DNA of 64,000 bases, taken from assembly GCA_963825305.1 (NCBI GenBank), contig CAWGTA010000007.1, positions 1-64,000 on the forward strand, given 5' to 3'. The notes beneath the pieces are model-generated. The model searched no databases. It worked only from the letters and a program-made list of their open reading frames with translations, and was not told the DNA's origin. Positions 23,902 to 32,994 of this stretch are shown here, in pieces (the stretch's first letter is position 1; every line of letters begins with the position of its first letter). Position numbers and translations under genes: made by a program. Source of the stretch: PSRJ01 sp963825305 (GTDB lineage: Bacteria > Acidobacteriota > Terriglobia > Bryobacterales > Bryobacteraceae).

Positions 23902-25523
23902 TTCATTGCTTGGGCGTTGGTTTGGACCGGGATGTTGCGCTCTTGCATCAGGCGGGTTAAGAGCGCGACGGTGTCGTGGTGATAAATCGCGGATGCCATG
24001 CCGATGGGTACGCCTTCGGCCCAGTTAAGAGGGGTCATCTTAACCGTGCGGGCGCCGAATCCGTAATCTTCGCCGTTGTCGGTGGCGTCTAGTTTCGCGC
24101 CGCGGTCCACTAATAGTTGGACCACCTGGTTGGCGCCTTTGTACGCTGCGCCGTGCAGCGCGGTGATTCCGTGGTCGTTGGCCGCGTTCACGCTGGCGCC
24201 AAGATCCAGGAAAAGCTTGACCACTTCCATGGTTTCTTCTTCCGAATACTCGTGCATCATGCCTTCCGCCCAGCCCACACCCGCGGCCACCATCAGGGGC
24301 GTGGTGTGGTCGAGGGTGGGAATCATCGGATCGGCATGGTGAGCCAGCAGAAGACGAACTACGGTGAGGTCACCCGAAAGAGCTGCGCGTAGTAGCGGCG
24401 TCGCGCCGGCTTCCCGCAGCCACAGCGCGGTCATCCCCTGGTGCACTTCGGTGTCGGCCTTGATCCGGGCGTTCGGGTCAGCTCCGTGATCGAGTAGCGC
24501 GGTGATGCAGTCAAGAACGCCATCCGTGCTCGGGCCCGGGATGGCGGTGCTCTCTTGATTGCGATTCTTGACTGCCAGATAGAGCGGCGTCCAACCCTTG
24601 GCGTTGGTTAGTTTCGGATCCGCGCCGTGATCCAGCAGGAAGCGCGCGATGTCATAGTGGCCGTTCTGCACCGCCACTAACAGGGGAGCGCTCCCATCGA
24701 CCGCGGCCTGGTTTACGTCAGCGCCTTTCGCCACCAGGATTTGAACGCAATCCAAGGAGCCTTCCCGGACCGCAAACAGCAAAGCGGTGAGGCCGCCCTT
24801 CGAAGGCACTTTGGCAGTGGCCCGTCCGGAGGCACCGAAGACAACATTGCTGTTGGCATACCCTAAACCACGGCGCCCGGGAGGCGTCAGCGCGGCCGAT
24901 TGGATACGCAGGTCCGCTCCGTGCTCGGTAAGCAACTGCACCACTGCGGCGTGGCCCTGCTCGGTGGCCCACATCAATGCCGTCGTCCCGCGCAGAGTGT
25001 CTTGTGTGTTTACTTGCGCGCCGTGATCGAGCAGCACTCTCACCGCGTCTACGTGACCGGACCGCGCCGCCATCATCAGGGCCGTCTCGCCATGCGCCAG
25101 AACGGGCGCGTTCACGTCCGCTCCGGCCTTCAGGAGCGTTTCGATCATGGCCGCGCTGCCATTCTCGGTGGCCAGAAACAGCGGGGTGGCGCCGTCGCCG
25201 TTCGCCGCCTGCACTTTGGCTCCGGCGCGAATCAACAGACTGGCCATGTCTGAATCGTCCCAGCGGGCGGCCCAATGCAGCGCGGTGGTGCCGTCGGCCT
25301 GGGGCGCGTTGACATCGGCTTTCTTGTCAAGCAGAGCGCGCACGGCATCGCTGTTCCGCTGCATGGCGGCGTCGGCCACTTCGCATCGAGGCGCCGCAAA
25401 GGCAGCAGCAGACGCGAGCAGGACACACAGCACCAGGGTGGGGCAGGCCTTCCGGCCTGCCGCCGCGCTTCGGCGCGGCGCGCCGGGCGGAAGCCCGGCG
25501 GCAGGCCGGAAGGCCTGCCCCAC
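23898..25523 (-). CDS. Secreted ankyrin-repeat protein with a repeat-derived N-terminus
   Basis: Ankyrin protein of 541 residues as read from GTG 25523. Residues ~29-45 are a signal peptide (TLVLCVLLASAAAFAAP), so it is exported. About a dozen ankyrin repeats follow, with lines such as DGTTALHWAARWDDSDMASL and DGATPLFLATENGSAAMIET, up to GITALHGAAYKGANQVVQLL. Residues 1-28 (VGQAFRPAAGLPPG ... GRKACP) are encoded by a family-E palindrome (25438-25523). Removing that element joins an upstream ATGAC (starting at 25528) to CCTGGTGCTG and gives MTLVLCVLLASAAAFAA, so the ancestral start was probably that ATG. It is the last gene of a DUF1592-DUF1552-ankyrin unit. The family binds proteins; partners are unknown. 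Confidence 0.75.
   Translation of the reverse strand: MGQAFRPAAGLPPGAPRRSAAAGRKACPTLVLCVLLASAAAFAAPRCEVADAAMQRNSDAVRALLDKKADVNAPQADGTTALHWAARWDDSDMASLLIRAGAKVQAANGDGATPLFLATENGSAAMIETLLKAGADVNAPVLAHGETALMMAARSGHVDAVRVLLDHGAQVNTQDTLRGTTALMWATEQGHAAVVQLLTEHGADLRIQSAALTPPGRRGLGYANSNVVFGASGRATAKVPSKGGLTALLFAVREGSLDCVQILVAKGADVNQAAVDGSAPLLVAVQNGHYDIARFLLDHGADPKLTNAKGWTPLYLAVKNRNQESTAIPGPSTDGVLDCITALLDHGADPNARIKADTEVHQGMTALWLREAGATPLLRAALSGDLTVVRLLLAHHADPMIPTLDHTTPLMVAAGVGWAEGMMHEYSEEETMEVVKLFLDLGASVNAANDHGITALHGAAYKGANQVVQLLVDRGAKLDATDNGEDYGFGARTVKMTPLNWAEGVPIGMASAIYHHDTVALLTRLMQERNIPVQTNAQAMK
25438..25523. repeat. Family E palindromic repeat (86 bp, at a gene start)
   Basis: Outer arms are near-perfect: GTGGGGCAGGCCTTCCGG and, facing it, CCGGAAGGCCTGCCCCAC. 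Inner GC-rich arms (GCCGCCGCGCTTCGGCGCGG) fold further. Only one copy lies in this window. It contains the GTG start and first ~28 codons of the ankyrin gene. Confidence 0.8.
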
Positions 25524-25553
25524 GTCATTCGATAGACTTCTGCTTTCCGGTCA

Positions 25554-26880
25554 CTAGAGTGATACCGGCCCAGTGCTGTCGCCCAGGCTGTCTTTCTCAA
25601 TTCCAAACATTTTCAACGTGGTCAGCAGAAGGTTCGCCGTGGAGCCGTCGGCTTTCTTGTGAACGCCGCCTTTGTGCTGCCCCATTGCGCCGCCTACGAG
25701 CATATGACTCACGTTGCGATGACTGTGCAGGTTGGAGTCGCCCATGTTGCTGGCCCACAGGATCAGCGTATGATCCAAGAGGCTCCCCTCGCCATCCTTC
25801 GTCGACTTCAATTTGTTGAGGAAATATGGGAGGCATTGCACGTGATAGCGGTTGATCTTCGCCCAATCCTCCAGCTTTTTCGGCACGGCCCCATGGTGCG
25901 ATGCGGCGTGATTCGCAGTGGTCACGCCCGATTCCGGATAGCTGCGCATGCTCACATCGTGGGCATACATCAGAGTGGAGACGCGCGTAATGTCGGCCTG
26001 GAACGCGAGCACCTGCAGATCCCACATCAGATTGATATGTTCGGTGAAGGATTCCGGCATGCCGAAGGGGACTTGCGCATCGGGTGAGGGGTCGCTGGCC
26101 TTCGACACGTTGTGAAGACGCCGCTCAATTTCGCGGATGTCCTCCAGGTATTCGTTGAGTCGCGAGCGGTCTGTGCCGGGAAGGGTTTTGTTGAGTCGCG
26201 CCACTTCTTGAGTCACGGCATCGAGAAGGCTGGCTTGCGCCTGCTTACGCGACTGCCGTTCGGCGGCGCTGCTGCCATCGCCGAACAGCCGCTCAAAAAC
26301 TACTTGCGGATTGGCCTCATGCGGCAGCGGCTTGGTAGGACCTGACCAGGAGACGGAGTTCACGTATGCGCAGCTATAACCCCAGGGACACGTTGCGAGC
26401 GCGCTCTGATCCTCAATTCCCAGCTGGATCGAAGGGAGAGCGTTATCCTGACCGTACTTCTGCGCAATCAACTGGTCGATGGTCGTTCCCAGGTAGATGT
26501 CTTCACTCACGGTCTTCTTGGGGGGAACGCCGCTGAACACGGCTGCACTGCGCGAATGATCGCCGCCGGTCTCGCCCTGGCGGGGCATGGACGACGTGGC
26601 ATCCAGACCGCTGATCACGGTTATTGACTCGCGCCAGTCTTTCATCGGTTCGAGCACGAAGGGCAGTTCCGCCAGCGGGCCTTCCGCGAAATCCCAGTAG
26701 GAGGGCGCCCAACCGTGGGGGCTGAAGATACCGACGAAGCGGGGGATCTTGGGAGTTACCGCGGCTTCGGCCAGAGGCGTGAACGCCGGCACCATCGAAT
26801 CGAGCGACGGGCAAGGCCAAAGAGACGCCCGCGGCCCGGAGGAGCGTGCGGCGCGAAAGATGCTTCTTTGTGACGAACAT
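25554..26880 (-). CDS. DUF1552 secreted protein (Tat signal), frameshifted as read
   Basis: Reconstructed to 441 residues, as expected for DUF1552. ATG 26880 follows GAGGG by about nine bases. The N-terminus (KKHLSRRTLLRAAGVSLALP) is a twin-arginine signal. The body shows DUF1552 landmarks: FVGIFSPHGWAPSYWDF, SGLDATSSMPRQGETGGDHS, DLQVLAFQADITRVSTLMYA and LILWASNMGDSNLHSHRNVS. The frame breaks at 26806-26808: removing one base gives SLALPSLDSMVPAFTPLAEA. The gene starts 12 bases after the DUF1592 stop. DUF1552 is usually beside DUF1592-type cytochromes; the activity is unknown, though the late Asp/His-rich part resembles the alkaline-phosphatase/sulfatase fold. Confidence 0.82.
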
Positions 26881-26891
26881 ACTGATAACCC

Positions 26892-29254
26892 TCAATGCTT
26901 CAGAGCAACGTCGGTAGTGCTTTCGGGCTTGCGATTCATCTGGAACGGCTCGCTCTTCACGATTCCCAGGACCACTGACGAGAACCGGTAGTCATCGTGC
27001 GCGGCTTCGTGCACGATCGACCGCACCACCGGCATGTCGCCGATATTCGACCCCTCGCCCCAGTGCATAGGTGAGGAGCTTTTCCGTGAAGGTACGCTCG
27101 AACTGCGGCGAATAGCGCAGCAGCGCCTTGCGCAGGTCGGCCACGCCATTGATCTTGGTTCCATCCACCAATTGGCCCGACGCATCCACTTTGTGGCCGA
27201 ACTCAGTGGTTCGCCACTTGCCGATCCCGTCGAAATTTTCGAGCGAGAAACCGATCGGGTCCATCATCTTATGACAGCTCGCGCAGGCCGGATTGGCGCG
27301 GTGCGCCTCCATACGCTGCCGCATGGTTTGTGCCGCGGAGGCGTTTCCCGTATCCTTCGAGCACCGGAACGTTGGGCGGCGGATCGGGCGGAACGGTGCC
27401 GAGGATATTCATGAGCACCCATTTGCCACGCTGCACGGGCGAAGTCCGGTCGGCTACGGACGTGACCAGCTCGACCGCGCCCTTACCCAGCAGCCCGCGG
27501 CGCACGTCCAGATCGCCTTCGAGTTTCACGCGCCGGAACTGGCTGCCATAAACATTGGGGATTCCATAATGCACGGCCAGGCGCTCGTTGACGAACGTGT
27601 AGTCGGCGTTCAGCAGATCGATGATGCTGTGGTCTTCGCGCATGATGCTTTCGAAGAACATCTCGGCTTCGATGCGAAAGGCCTGCCGGAGATTGTCGTC
27701 AAAGTCCGGATAGATGGTGCCTTCGGGAGTGGAGCTCGGCATGGTGCGCAGCGCCCACCATTGACCGGCGAAGTTCTTCACCAGCTCGTGTGCACGCGGG
27801 TCGGAGAGCATGCGGCGCACCTGGTGATCGAGGACCGTGGCGTCTTTCAGCTTGCCCTGCTCGGCCAGGTTGATCAGCTCGTCATCCGGGCCGCTGCTCC
27901 ACAGGAAGAAGGACAACCGCGAGGCGAGCTCCCGATCGCTAATCCGATACGACTGGCCCGCCTGGACGTTGGCCGGCCCACTCTTCCGCGCGGAACACAA
28001 ACTCGGGATGCCCCAGGATGAATTGCAGTCCGCTCTCGATGCCATCTTCAAAATCGCCCTTGTTGCGGGCGCCCTGGTAGAAACCCAAGAGCTTCTCAGT
28101 GTCGGGTTCGGTGAGCGGCCGGCGGTATGCCTGGCGCGCCAACGTGGTGAGGATCTTGCGGGCGCAGGGCAACTCATCGGCCGCGCCGGTGGGCTTGCAC
28201 AGCAGGATCTTCTGGCGGCTGGCCGTATCCTGGGGGCGCGTGCCGTTGTATGGGCCGGAGATGGTGATGGAACTGACTTGCGGAGTGAAGGTGAAGCCAT
28301 CGACGAGATTGTCGTCCAGGATGCTGCGGCGATAGTGCCGGTTCAGGTCGACATTGGGCACGTACGTGGTCGCGAGGAAAGCCACGCCCACCGGCCGCAG
28401 GCCCGCCTTCACGGTTGACGCGGACTTCATACTTGTCGTGCAATGCGGTCAGCGGCACATCGGTTCCGACCTTGTACAACTTCACGCGCTGGCCGTCGAC
28501 CAGGACTTCCAGTTGCTCGTCTTCACTGTCGCCGCCGTACAGGCCGCCGACCGTGGTGCGCACCGGGTCCCACCGAATGGCGTACTCGCCATCGGCCGGG
28601 AAGTAATGCTGCACCAGCATTCCGCCGCGGGTTCCGAACGGCAGACCCTCGATGTGCTCTTCCTGCGAGTAGTCCTCGCGCACGTGGTAGACCTTGCGGG
28701 CCGGCGAGGTGTCGTGACCCAACGCCAGACGGCTGATCTTGGCTGCCGCCGAGACGTATCCTTCGACCAGCGCCGGCGAAACTCCCAAGCCGCTGGCCAC
28801 GTTGTCGAAGCCGTAGCTGGAGTCATCGGCGGGCAGAAACGCCGCAGGGTCGATGTCCAGGGCGAGAAGCTGCTTGATCGCGTTGGCGTACTCGGTGCGG
28901 TTGACGCGATGGATGGCGGGCACGGCCAGTTTGGGCTTCGCGGCGGCAGCTTGATCCAGCGCGTTTTCGAGAGCCACGGTCAAAGACTCGTAAGCGGCCG
29001 GATCGGGGCGCGGCATACCTTGCGGCGGCATCATGCCGGCGCGCAATTTGCGCACGACGCTTTCCCAGGCCTCGGCGTCGGGCGCCGACCCGCGCGGGGT
29101 CGAGCTTGTCCAACATGAGGTTGGCGGTCTTCAGTTTCTGGTTATGGCAGGTGACGCAATATTGATCGAGGAGGGCGCGGGGGGGCGTTTGCGCACTGCC
29201 GGACAGTGACAATAACAGTATTATTCCGCAAGCACTTAGAATCCCTCTGCGCAT
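26892..29254 (-). pseudogene. DUF1592/DUF1588/DUF1585-type cytochrome protein with five frameshifts
   Basis: Multi-domain secreted c-type cytochrome-like protein, 785 residues when five single extra bases are removed. Order: signal peptide (ILSACGIILLLSLSGSAQ), haem site CVTCH, DUF1587 region (VNRTEYANAIKQLLALDID), a carbohydrate-binding-like region (ADGEYAIRWDP), DUF1592 (DRELASRLSFFLWSSGPDDE), DUF1588 with CASCHKMMDPIGFSLENFDG, and DUF1585 ending VRSIVHEAAHDDYRFSSVVL. Shifts lie near 29081, 28414, 27983, 27353 and 27041, and each is repaired by deleting one base. The domains stay complete and well conserved across all five breaks, which is odd for an old pseudogene. First gene of the unit with DUF1552 and ankyrin. 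Family known, activity unknown. Confidence 0.82.
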
Positions 29255-29363
29255 CGGCCCCGGCCTGAAAATTACCACATGGGGAGAGCCGGGGTCAAGG
29301 CGGCGACAAGCAGCGCCGCACGGCTCCAGAGAGTAGATTCCTGTTAACATCACCCTCGGGTAT

Positions 29364-30055
29364 ATGCGTTGGAGCGCGTCGATTAGCCTGTGCGTGCTGG
29401 CTCTGCCTTCTTTGGCCCAGGAAGGCACGGCGAGGCTGGAAGGCCAGGTGCGCGATATCACCGGAAGAGGTTGGCGCGCTTTGGCGGAATTGCGAGCGGA
29501 AAGGCCGCCAGGAAGATTGTTTCAAGCTGTCGCCCCGGCTTCGCGGTGGTTACCGTCAAGATGATCCAAATTGGAGAGGGAGAACAGAAGGCGATTCCCC
29601 CTGTAGAGCTTAGGATATCTGATTGCGGCAGCCCTGGACCCAGACTTGACTACCTTCGGCTCTTACCCTCTGACGCCTCCGGTGGAACCATCAGGGGCAG
29701 CGTTAGGCTGGATCGAGGATGGAACAAAACGTCAGGTCCTCCGGTGAAAGGCGCCAACATTGTGTTGGTCTGCAGCGGTGATGCCGCTTGCCCATCGACA
29801 AGGACGGATTCTAATGGCGAATTTGTCTTCGAAGACCTCCCTCCAGAAAACTATACAGTTCGTGTTAGCCGCCCGGGCTTCTACCCACTGGACATGCCGT
29901 TTTATAACGTTCAGAAAGGATTAGATTCGGTCTACTGGCCGATATCCATCGAACGCTGTCCGCTCGGGACTGCAACCCTAGGCTTCGCCCCAAAAGGCCG
30001 TTTAGTATCTGTGAATGAGCGCTACGGCCGTCAAGCAGCTGCTGGCACCCGCTGA
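29364..30055 (+). pseudogene. Secreted carboxypeptidase-regulatory-like protein, N-terminal region disrupted
   Basis: Signal peptide and first strands are in one frame from ATG 29364 (SISLCVLALPSLAQEG, then ARLEGQVRDITG). The rest is in another frame: PGFAVVTVKMIQIGEGEQ and LRISDCGSP. Next comes a CarboxypepD_reg/CNA-like module with GWNKTSGPPVKGANIVLVCS, DSNGEFVFEDLPPENYTVRV and SRPGFYPLDM. Between about 29500 and 29545 some 60 bases of a normal linker seem missing and the frame changes, so this looks like a real deletion rather than one extra base. The module is a beta-sandwich found in TonB-linked and surface proteins. It is divergent from the DUF1592 gene. Confidence 0.5.
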
Positions 30056-30094
30056 AACGCCTACACTTGAGAAAGGAGCAGCCACCTCCGCCAT

Positions 30095-30226
30095 GACCCC
30101 GATCCGGAGCCCGCTACCAAACAGGACATCGCCCAACTCCTCGAAGCCGTGCGCGACATGCAAACCGAACTCGCTGGAGACTCGCCCGCCCCACCCCTGA
30201 ATCGGACATTAGCCACTACGGATTGA
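30095..30226 (+). pseudogene. Fragment of a small coiled-coil protein
   Basis: In frame from 30095 it reads DPDPEPATKQDIAQLLEAVR then DMQTELAGDSPAPP and a stop. The N-terminus resembles short acidobacterial coiled-coil proteins beginning MTPDPEPATKQD. The ATG at 30093 is one base out of frame with it and the C-terminal part is missing. Overlaps the 3' end of the opposite gene. Confidence 0.3.
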
Positions 30227-30702
30227 TAAACACCACCACTCCATCGCCCCGGAAAACCAAATCCGCGGCGGCCTTCTTTGCGGCGGCGTCTTTGCGATTC
30301 TCCACCCGTCCGAAAACAACCGCCCAGCGGTCGTAGTCGGTGCTGCCGAAACGGAACTTGCCAAGCGTTGTGTGCTTGCGCATTTCGGTAAGCTTGCGGG
30401 TTACGGCAGCGCCATCCAGTTGGAAACTCTCGGGCGGCCTTGGAGCATCCATCGGATCTTCCGCCAACAATAGCGACGGTGGGACGGTTGGGGGGGCGGC
30501 ATCGCACGCCTGCTCGCCCAGCCAGCTGCCATCATGCCGGAAAGGAGTAGCGGCCCAGTGCGGCTACCGGCTTGCCTTCGTAAGCCGTCAGGTCATGCAG
30601 GATTTCGCAGACGGTGAGCGGAACTATAGCCGCGTCTTCGGCGGGCGCGGACGCACAGACGAACGCCGCAACCAAATACACCCATCTTCGCGGCCCAGAC
30701 AT
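30216..30702 (-). CDS. Small secreted protein of unknown function, frameshifted as read
   Basis: From ATG 30702 the product starts with a signal peptide (RRWVYLVAAFVCASAPAE). It continues ILHDLTAYEGKPVAALGRYS, then stops early. Deleting one base at 30538-30540 continues the frame as SFRHDGSWLGEQACDAAPP and on to the intact C-terminus (TEMRKHTTLGKFRFGSTDYD, VVFGRVENRKDAA, GDGVVVFINP). The repaired protein is 161 residues. I recognise no named domain. The GRYSF ... VVFGRVE pairing suggests a small OB-like beta-barrel, but this is inference. Confidence 0.55.
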
Positions 30703-30780
30703 ACCCGTGAGGCAGTGAGACTAACAGCAAATAGCCTAGCGCAAAAAAACGCGGGTGGCAGTAGTACCTTTAGCGCTACC

Positions 30781-31641
30781 TTACCGCCCCGCCGGCAGGC
30801 TCTTCAAAAACTCCGCCGCCACCTCAGCCTGCGGCCGATGTTTACCATCCACCTGGTAGTTGAGCTGGCGCATCTGGGCATCCGACAAGCGGCCCGAAAG
30901 TTGTTCCAGGATTCCGCGCAGGCCGGGATAGCGGGCCAGCGTGGCTTCGCGCGCGACTACGGCGCACTCATAAGGCGGAAAATAACGGCGGTCATCTTCG
31001 AGGACCGCAACATCCAGGACCGAGATCAGGCCGTCGGTGGAGTTCGCGGCGAGCATATCGACCTTGCGGCTCTGAAGCGCGGAGTAAAGCAGGCCCAGGT
31101 CCATAGTGATGGGGTCGCCGTTCAGGCGCAGATGGTAGGTTGCCAGCAGGCCGTCCAGACCATCGGGGCGCTGGCGGAATTCGTAGCCCATGCCGAGCCG
31201 CCATGGGTGCGCGCCGGCGGCCGCGGAAAGGGTCGCCACCTTTTCGTCGCGGCGGACCACCATCGCGAACGTGTTGTTGAAACCGAGCGGCGCGAGCCAT
31301 GCCAGTTGCCACTGGCTGTGGTAGGCGTTGCGAACGGCATCGAAGGCAGCCTTCGGTTCGGCCAGGATCGGACGCTTCAAAACCTCAGTCAACGCCGTGC
31401 CGGTGTATTCCGGGTACAAGTCGATGGAGCCGCCCTTGAGCGCTTCATGGGCCAGCATGGTGCCGCCCAGATCGAGTTTGCGAACCACTGGCACGCCTAG
31501 CTTCGTTTCGATCTGCTGCGCGAAGATCTCTCCTAAAAGCACCTGCTCGGTAAAATTCTTCGACCCTACCACAATGGTGTCGCGGTGGGAGCAGGATGCC
31601 AGCAGGAGGCTCAGGCACGCGATAATCGTTTTTCGATCCAT
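30781..31641 (-). CDS. Betaine/osmoprotectant-type ABC transporter substrate-binding lipoprotein (OpuBC/OsmF-like)
   Basis: A 286-residue lipoprotein; ATG 31641 (inside the permease gene) gives a lipobox, SLLLASCSHRD. The OpuAC-type fold is marked by IVVGSKNFTEQVLLGEIFAQ, followed by GGTMLAHEALKGGSIDLYPE and YTGTALTEVL. Family members bind trimethylated ammonium compounds (betaine, choline, carnitine), and related EgtU-type proteins bind ergothioneine. Residues that would discriminate cannot be placed confidently. Last of a four-gene unit: disulfide reductase, ATPase, permease, binding protein. Its start overlaps the permease end by 31 bases. Confidence 0.88.
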   Translation of the reverse strand: MDRKTIIACLSLLLASCSHRDTIVVGSKNFTEQVLLGEIFAQQIETKLGVPVVRKLDLGGTMLAHEALKGGSIDLYPEYTGTALTEVLKRPILAEPKAAFDAVRNAYHSQWQLAWLAPLGFNNTFAMVVRRDEKVATLSAAAGAHPWRLGMGYEFRQRPDGLDGLLATYHLRLNGDPITMDLGLLYSALQSRKVDMLAANSTDGLISVLDVAVLEDDRRYFPPYECAVVAREATLARYPGLRGILEQLSGRLSDAQMRQLNYQVDGKHRPQAEVAAEFLKSLPAGR

Positions 31642-32228
31642 TCCAATCCTTCGTCCGCCACGAGGGCCATGACCGCGGCAGGAACCGCGCCGGCCAGTAT
31701 AGTGGTGGTGTCCACGGTGGCGATGCCGCGAAATATGAAGACACCCAGACCACCGGCGCCGATGGCCGCGGCGATGGTGGCGGTTCCGATGGTGGCCACG
31801 GTGGCAATCCGCAAGCCCGCTAGAATCGAAGGGACCGCCAGCGGGAGTTCCACATTCCACAGAACCTGGTTGCGTGTCATGCCCATGGCGACGGCCGATT
31901 CGCGCACCGCCGCGTCCACGCCGAGAATCCCCAGCAGCGTGTTCCGCAGAATCGGCAGCAGCGCGTATAGGCACAGCGCAATGATGGCAGTGTGCTGGCC
32001 GATGCCGCCGACGAACGGCAGGGGCAGCAAAAAGCCGAACAGCGCCAGGCTCGGAATGGTTTGCACCACGTTGGCGAAGCCCAGCATCCAGCGGCGGAGT
32101 ACGGCCCGGCGAGTCAGTGCAACGGCTGCGGGAATCGCCAGCAATGCCGCTACTCCGATGGCGATGAGCACAAGCCAGAGATGCTCCAGCGAGAGCGAAA
32201 CGATCTCACCGGCCAGACGCTGATTCAT
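31611..32228 (-). CDS. Betaine-type ABC transporter permease (OpuBB/OsmW-like)
   Basis: A 205-residue permease with five or six helices. ATG 32228 is chosen, inside the end of the ATPase gene. The EAA coupling loop reads AAVRESAVAMGMTRNQVLWN followed by VELPLAVPSILAGLR. The helix NVVQTIPSLALFGFLLPLPF is typical of OpuB/ProW-like permeases. Only one permease gene is present, so it presumably works as a homodimer. It overlaps both neighbours (23 and 31 bases), indicating tight translational coupling. Confidence 0.9.
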   Translation of the reverse strand: MNQRLAGEIVSLSLEHLWLVLIAIGVAALLAIPAAVALTRRAVLRRWMLGFANVVQTIPSLALFGFLLPLPFVGGIGQHTAIIALCLYALLPILRNTLLGILGVDAAVRESAVAMGMTRNQVLWNVELPLAVPSILAGLRIATVATIGTATIAAAIGAGGLGVFIFRGIATVDTTTILAGAVPAAVMALVADEGLEWIEKRLSRA

Positions 32229-32994
32229 TCTGTTTTCTCCAATCCTCCTCCAGTCCCGCGAGAAACGCCCGGGCCTCATCGGTCCGCGCCGCGAGAAAGC
32301 CGGCCGGCTCGGCGATCACTTCGATGGCTCCGTCCTTCAAGAGGACAATCCGTGTGGCCAGCATCAGGGCCTCGCGCACGTCATGAGTCACGAATAGCGC
32401 GGCTTTGCCCACGGCGGAGCGTAGCGCAAGAAACTGCTTCTGCAATTCCAGCCGGGTGATTGGGTCGAGCGCGGCGAAAGGCTCGTCGAGTAGCAGCAAG
32501 GGCGGATCGGCCGCGAGGGCGCGCGCAATGCCCACACGCTGCTTCTGGCCTCCCGAAAGCTGCCGCGGATAACGCGGGCCAAATTCCGCGGCGGGCAGGC
32601 CGACCGTATCCAGCAGCAGCCGCACGCGTTCGTCAATGGCGGCCGGCTCCCACTTCTCGAGTTTCGGAACCAGCCCCACATTGGCGCTGACGGTCCAATG
32701 CGGGAACAGGCCGCCCTCCTGGATCACGTAGCCCATGCGGCGCCGCAGGCCGATCGGATCCCATTCGGCCGCGGGCTTACCCTGAAAGCGGATTTCTCCG
32801 CCGGCCGGTTGGATGAGGCCGTTGACGCACTTGAGCAGCGTGGTCTTACCGCAACCGCTGCGGCCCAGCAGGACCAAGGCTTCCCCCGGCCGCACTTCCA
32901 GGTTGATGTCGCGGAGAATCCACCGCTCCCCGATCCGGCACGAGAGATTGCGGATTTCCAAAACTGCGGCGGCGGATGAATCGGCGCTGGGCAT
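32206..32994 (-). CDS. ABC transporter ATP-binding protein (OpuBA/ProV-like)
   Basis: A 262-residue ATPase. Walker A is LLGRSGCGKTTLLKCVNG, Q-loop MGYVIQEGGLFPHWTV, signature YPRQLSGGQKQRVGIARALA, Walker B PPLLLLDEPFAALDP and H-loop LFVTHDVREAL. VIQEGGLFPH is typical of osmoprotectant importers. There is no C-terminal CBS pair, unlike OpuAA. ATG 32994 overlaps the stop of the disulfide reductase gene (ATGA). It energises import by the following permease and binding protein. Confidence 0.92.
   Translation of the reverse strand: MPSADSSAAAVLEIRNLSCRIGERWILRDINLEVRPGEALVLLGRSGCGKTTLLKCVNGLIQPAGGEIRFQGKPAAEWDPIGLRRRMGYVIQEGGLFPHWTVSANVGLVPKLEKWEPAAIDERVRLLLDTVGLPAAEFGPRYPRQLSGGQKQRVGIARALAADPPLLLLDEPFAALDPITRLELQKQFLALRSAVGKAALFVTHDVREALMLATRIVLLKDGAIEVIAEPAGFLAARTDEARAFLAGLEEDWRKQNESASGR

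Noticed and set aside
25232..25606. Alternative frame starting at ATG near 25606 through the family-E repeat
   Set aside because: It leaves the ankyrin frame and has no domain; the GTG at 25523 is in frame with the signal peptide and repeats.
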